Source of the DNA: an uncultured Eggerthellaceae bacterium
GTDB lineage: Bacteria; Actinomycetota; Coriobacteriia; Coriobacteriales; Eggerthellaceae
Assembly: GCA_947565915.1 (NCBI GenBank)
Contig: CANOHY010000063.1
Span: 1 to 7,715, forward strand
Length of the DNA stretch: 7,715 nt
Reading direction: 5' to 3'
The notes below the pieces were generated by a model. That model made no database searches, was not told where the DNA came from, and saw only the letters and a program-made list of their open reading frames with translations. Each line of letters begins with the position of its first letter. The stretch's first letter is position 1. Positions 5,971-7,715 of this stretch are shown here, in pieces. The position numbers were made by a program, and so were the translations under genes.

Positions 5971-6048
5971 GGCCTTGGGGAGGTATCCACAAAGCGAGTT
6001 CGCGAGCGTAACGAGTGTGTTTGAGCGACTGGATGCCTCCCCGAGGCC
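5971..6048 (+). repeat. Long 19-bp hairpin with CGAG-rich loop
   Basis: Positions 5971-5989 pair with 6030-6048 in 19 uninterrupted pairs, two of them T-G (5976-6043 and 5984-6035). The 40-base loop repeats CGAG (5995, 6003, 6012) and contains the small hairpin GCGA-GT-TCGC (5994-6003). No T run follows on either strand, so it is not a standard terminator. It lies 17 bases after the branched element and probably belongs to the same unit. Confidence 0.7.
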
Positions 6049-6076
6049 CACATCCCTCTCCAAGGTCGTGCATGTT

Positions 6077-6094
6077 ACGCCTGGGCGTTTTAAT
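6077..6094 (+). terminator. Weak plus-strand terminator candidate at the cca 3' end
   Basis: ACGCC (6077-6081) and GGCGT (6084-6088) form a short GC-rich stem (really 4 bp with a CTGG loop), followed by TTTT at 6088-6091. It would end plus-strand transcripts coming from pckA or the structured element, just before the convergent cca stop. The stem is short, so strength is doubtful. No T-tailed terminator is seen for cca itself on the minus strand. Confidence 0.3.
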
Positions 6095-7477
6095 CTAGTC
6101 AGTTAAACGAGTTTTAATGAAGGCGAGGAGCTGGTCGTGGTCGTTAGCGACTTGCTCGTCTATCACTGCATCGAGTGCGCAATCCAAAAGCTTGCCTACG
6201 AGAGGTCCCTGCTCGACGCCAAGTCCAATCACATCGCGCCCTGAGATCGCAAGTTGCTTCAAGCTGAATGCGGCATCTTGCTCGAGAAGCTCGTGATAAA
6301 TGGCGGTTACCTGCTCGATTTCATGCAGGCGCTCTTCGCCTGCGGGCGAGTGTGCTCTGGTATCGGCCTGCTTCAAATCAAGAAGCGCCTCGAACAGCTC
6401 GGTATCGCCGTCGAGCTTGGCAAGGGCGCGTCGCACACTGCGGGGCGTAGCCATGATGGGCATATCGTGCATCTTCACCAACAAAAGAACGCGTTCGATG
6501 AATGCGGGCGACATCTTCAACCGCTGCATGATCTGGCGTCCAAGCACGACGCTGATCTTTGAGTGTCCGTAGAAATGCCCACGATCGCCTTCCATGAAGA
6601 AGGCACCGGGCTTGCCTATATCGTGCAGAAGTGCTGCCCAACGATTAAGCCGTTGCGGCTTTGCATAGGAAACGGTGTAAGCGATGTGCTCCCACACATC
6701 ATATATATGATAGGGCGTATGCTGATTGAATCCCTTGCAGGCCACAAGTTCAGGCATGATGCTGCCGATGACGTCGATTGCCACGAGCAATGCCTGGCAC
6801 GCGAAGTCGCCCTTAAGCAAGCGGTCCATCTCGGCGGTGATGCGCTCTGACGACACGTTTCGCAAGCACATCTTGCAAGCGCACATGGCTTGCAACGTTG
6901 CATCTTCGATGCGAAAGCCTAGTTCGGCCGACAAGCGCAAGCCGCGCAAGATGCGCAGCCCATCTTCCTTGAAGCGCTCATCGGGGTTACCTACCGCGCG
7001 AATGAGGCCAGTTTGAAGGTCTTCCATGCCGCCATGACAATCAAGCAGCTCGCGGGCGGGATGGTATGCCAGCGCATTGATGGTGAAATCGCGTCGAGCC
7101 AAGTCCTCTTCGATGGTGCGGGCGGGCTCTACGACATCGGGATGCCGTCCATCACCGTAGCTACCCTCGTGGCGAAACATGGTTATTTCGAGCGGTATGT
7201 CATTCTTTACCGCCGTGATGGTTCCATGCTTCTCGCCCGTGCGATGAATGGTGAAACCTGCAGTTTTCAAGATGCGCTCGGCTTCTTCCCAGGGCGCGCT
7301 GCTTGCTATGTCGAAGTCGTGCAGCGGACGCTCGAGCAGCGCATCGCGCACGCATCCCCCTACGAGCCACGCTTCGTAGCCGCACTCCTGCAAGGCATCG
7401 ATGGCATCGAGCGCTTCAGGTGCAGCATCTATATATATGTTCTCGTGGCTTGTTTTCATGGAAAGCATTCTACACAT
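6095..7477 (-). CDS. cca: CCA tRNA nucleotidyltransferase with HD domain
   Basis: A 460-aa class II nucleotidyltransferase that adds or repairs the 3' CCA of tRNAs from CTP and ATP in the cytoplasm. The N-terminal head carries LVGGCVRD (38-45) and the catalytic aspartates D54 and D56 in HDFDIA. EEDLARRDFTINA (123-135) is the base-recognition region, and ERFKEDGLRILRGLR is at 167-181. A C-terminal HD domain follows, with H264 in VWEHI, H285-D286 in LLHDIGKP and H305 in GHSKIS, as in many bacterial CCA enzymes. The start is not certain: ATGs at 7477, 7468 and 7459 are all in frame, and only 7477 has a weak AGG upstream. The tRNA-Glu at the left edge encodes its own CCA, so this enzyme may act on other tRNAs or in repair. 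Confidence 0.95.
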   Translation of the reverse strand: MCRMLSMKTSHENIYIDAAPEALDAIDALQECGYEAWLVGGCVRDALLERPLHDFDIASSAPWEEAERILKTAGFTIHRTGEKHGTITAVKNDIPLEITMFRHEGSYGDGRHPDVVEPARTIEEDLARRDFTINALAYHPARELLDCHGGMEDLQTGLIRAVGNPDERFKEDGLRILRGLRLSAELGFRIEDATLQAMCACKMCLRNVSSERITAEMDRLLKGDFACQALLVAIDVIGSIMPELVACKGFNQHTPYHIYDVWEHIAYTVSYAKPQRLNRWAALLHDIGKPGAFFMEGDRGHFYGHSKISVVLGRQIMQRLKMSPAFIERVLLLVKMHDMPIMATPRSVRRALAKLDGDTELFEALLDLKQADTRAHSPAGEERLHEIEQVTAIYHELLEQDAAFSLKQLAISGRDVIGLGVEQGPLVGKLLDCALDAVIDEQVANDHDQLLAFIKTRLTD

Positions 7478-7493
7478 TTGCTCGAGCCTACGG

Positions 7494-7520
7494 ATTGTAT
7501 GCGCACGGCCGAATAATCAA
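7494..7520 (-). promoter_or_regulatory. Promoter candidate for cca
   Basis: On the minus strand TACAAT (plus 7494-7499) is a five-of-six -10, preceded by TTGATT (7515-7520) at a short 15-bp spacing. The predicted start is near 7487, giving a leader of only about 10 bases before the ATG at 7477, or about 28 before 7459. Confidence 0.4.
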
Positions 7521-7581
7521 CATGTGGCGAAAGGTGGAACATGGCCAAGATAGCATTCACGTAACATCCATATTTTTGGTG

Positions 7582-7611
7582 TTGACTTGGTCTGTAAAAA
7601 AAGAGTATTAT
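7582..7611 (+). promoter_or_regulatory. Strong promoter, probably of an rRNA operon
   Basis: TTGACT (7582-7587) and TATTAT (7606-7611) are separated by 18 bp with a run of seven A in the spacer. The AT-rich stretch just upstream (about 7570-7578) could serve as an UP element. It is the best sigma-70-type match in the window. Transcription would start near 7618 and run out of the window. Confidence 0.7.
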
Positions 7612-7617
7612 CTTCAA

Positions 7618-7715
7618 TCGCCGCTTCGCACGGATGCGGCACGCAGGTGGCCTGGAAAATGGCCGCCGACCTGCTCGAAGAGGGCAGGCGGACCTTGAAA
7701 ACCGGATACTGGACG
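7618..7715 (+). other. Structured leader, probably of an rRNA operon (gene beyond window)
   Basis: After the promoter come tightly packed hairpins: GCCGC (7620-7624) with GCGGC (7636-7640), GGTGGCC (7646-7652) with GGCCGCC (7661-7667), and CCTGCTC (7670-7676) with GGGCAGG (7682-7688). Next is ACCTTGAAAACCGGATAC (7692-7709), which closely resembles the CTTGAAAAC element seen in rRNA leaders and spacers of Gram-positive bacteria. I infer that a 16S rRNA gene starts after the window. The alternative is a protein gene starting at ATG 7659, open for 19 codons to the edge, but it has no good ribosome site. Confidence 0.5.

Noticed and set aside
5837..6073. 78-codon open frame on the minus strand in the pckA-cca gap
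   Set aside because: It runs through both long inverted repeats, has no clear ribosome site and no recognisable domain; the sequence is better explained by base pairing.
1..7715. CRISPR array, insertion sequence, toxin-antitoxin or defence genes
   Set aside because: No regularly spaced direct repeats, transposase or relevant motifs were found on either strand.

Overview
The window looks like ordinary core chromosome of an anaerobic, moderately GC-rich actinobacterium. The best guess is class Coriobacteriia (Eggerthellaceae-like). This rests on an ATP-type PEP carboxykinase, a secreted NlpC/P60 protein with C-terminal DUF5648-like repeats, an oxygen-independent HemN/HemW-type radical SAM enzyme, and the base composition. 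The placement is inference, not a database match.

Layout from left to right. Positions 1-51 are the 3' two thirds of a tRNA-Glu(CUC) with encoded CCA, followed by an intrinsic terminator. Two genes then run leftward: a HemW-like radical SAM protein (157-1485) and a CtBP-like D-2-hydroxyacid dehydrogenase (1665-2639). A divergent promoter region (about 2640-2814) carries a 10-bp inverted repeat beside both promoters. To its right are a secreted NlpC/P60 protein with three repeats (2815-3957) and pckA, ATP-dependent PEP carboxykinase (4147-5763), both rightward and each with its own promoter candidate. The 331-bp gap 5764-6094 between the convergent pckA and cca genes holds no credible protein gene. 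Instead it has an unusually dense set of long near-perfect inverted repeats: a branched element (5784-5953) and a separate 19-bp hairpin (5971-6048). The leftward cca gene (6095-7477) encodes a tRNA nucleotidyltransferase with an HD domain. The last ~135 bases hold a strong rightward promoter and a structured leader that probably belongs to an rRNA operon lying just beyond the window.

The genes do not form one pathway. tRNA-Glu, cca and the probable rrn leader belong to translation; pckA to central carbon metabolism; the dehydrogenase and radical SAM protein to anaerobic metabolism with unassigned substrates; the NlpC/P60 protein to the cell envelope. Most genes appear to be transcribed singly.

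The most interesting signal is the structured intergenic region 5784-6048. Its main stems are almost fully paired, and all six wobble-type positions in them are G-U in a plus-strand RNA (they would be A-C in the opposite strand). This points to a plus-strand structured transcript (pckA 3' UTR or independent RNA) or a copy of an interspersed palindromic repeat family. No new protein-based system is visible.
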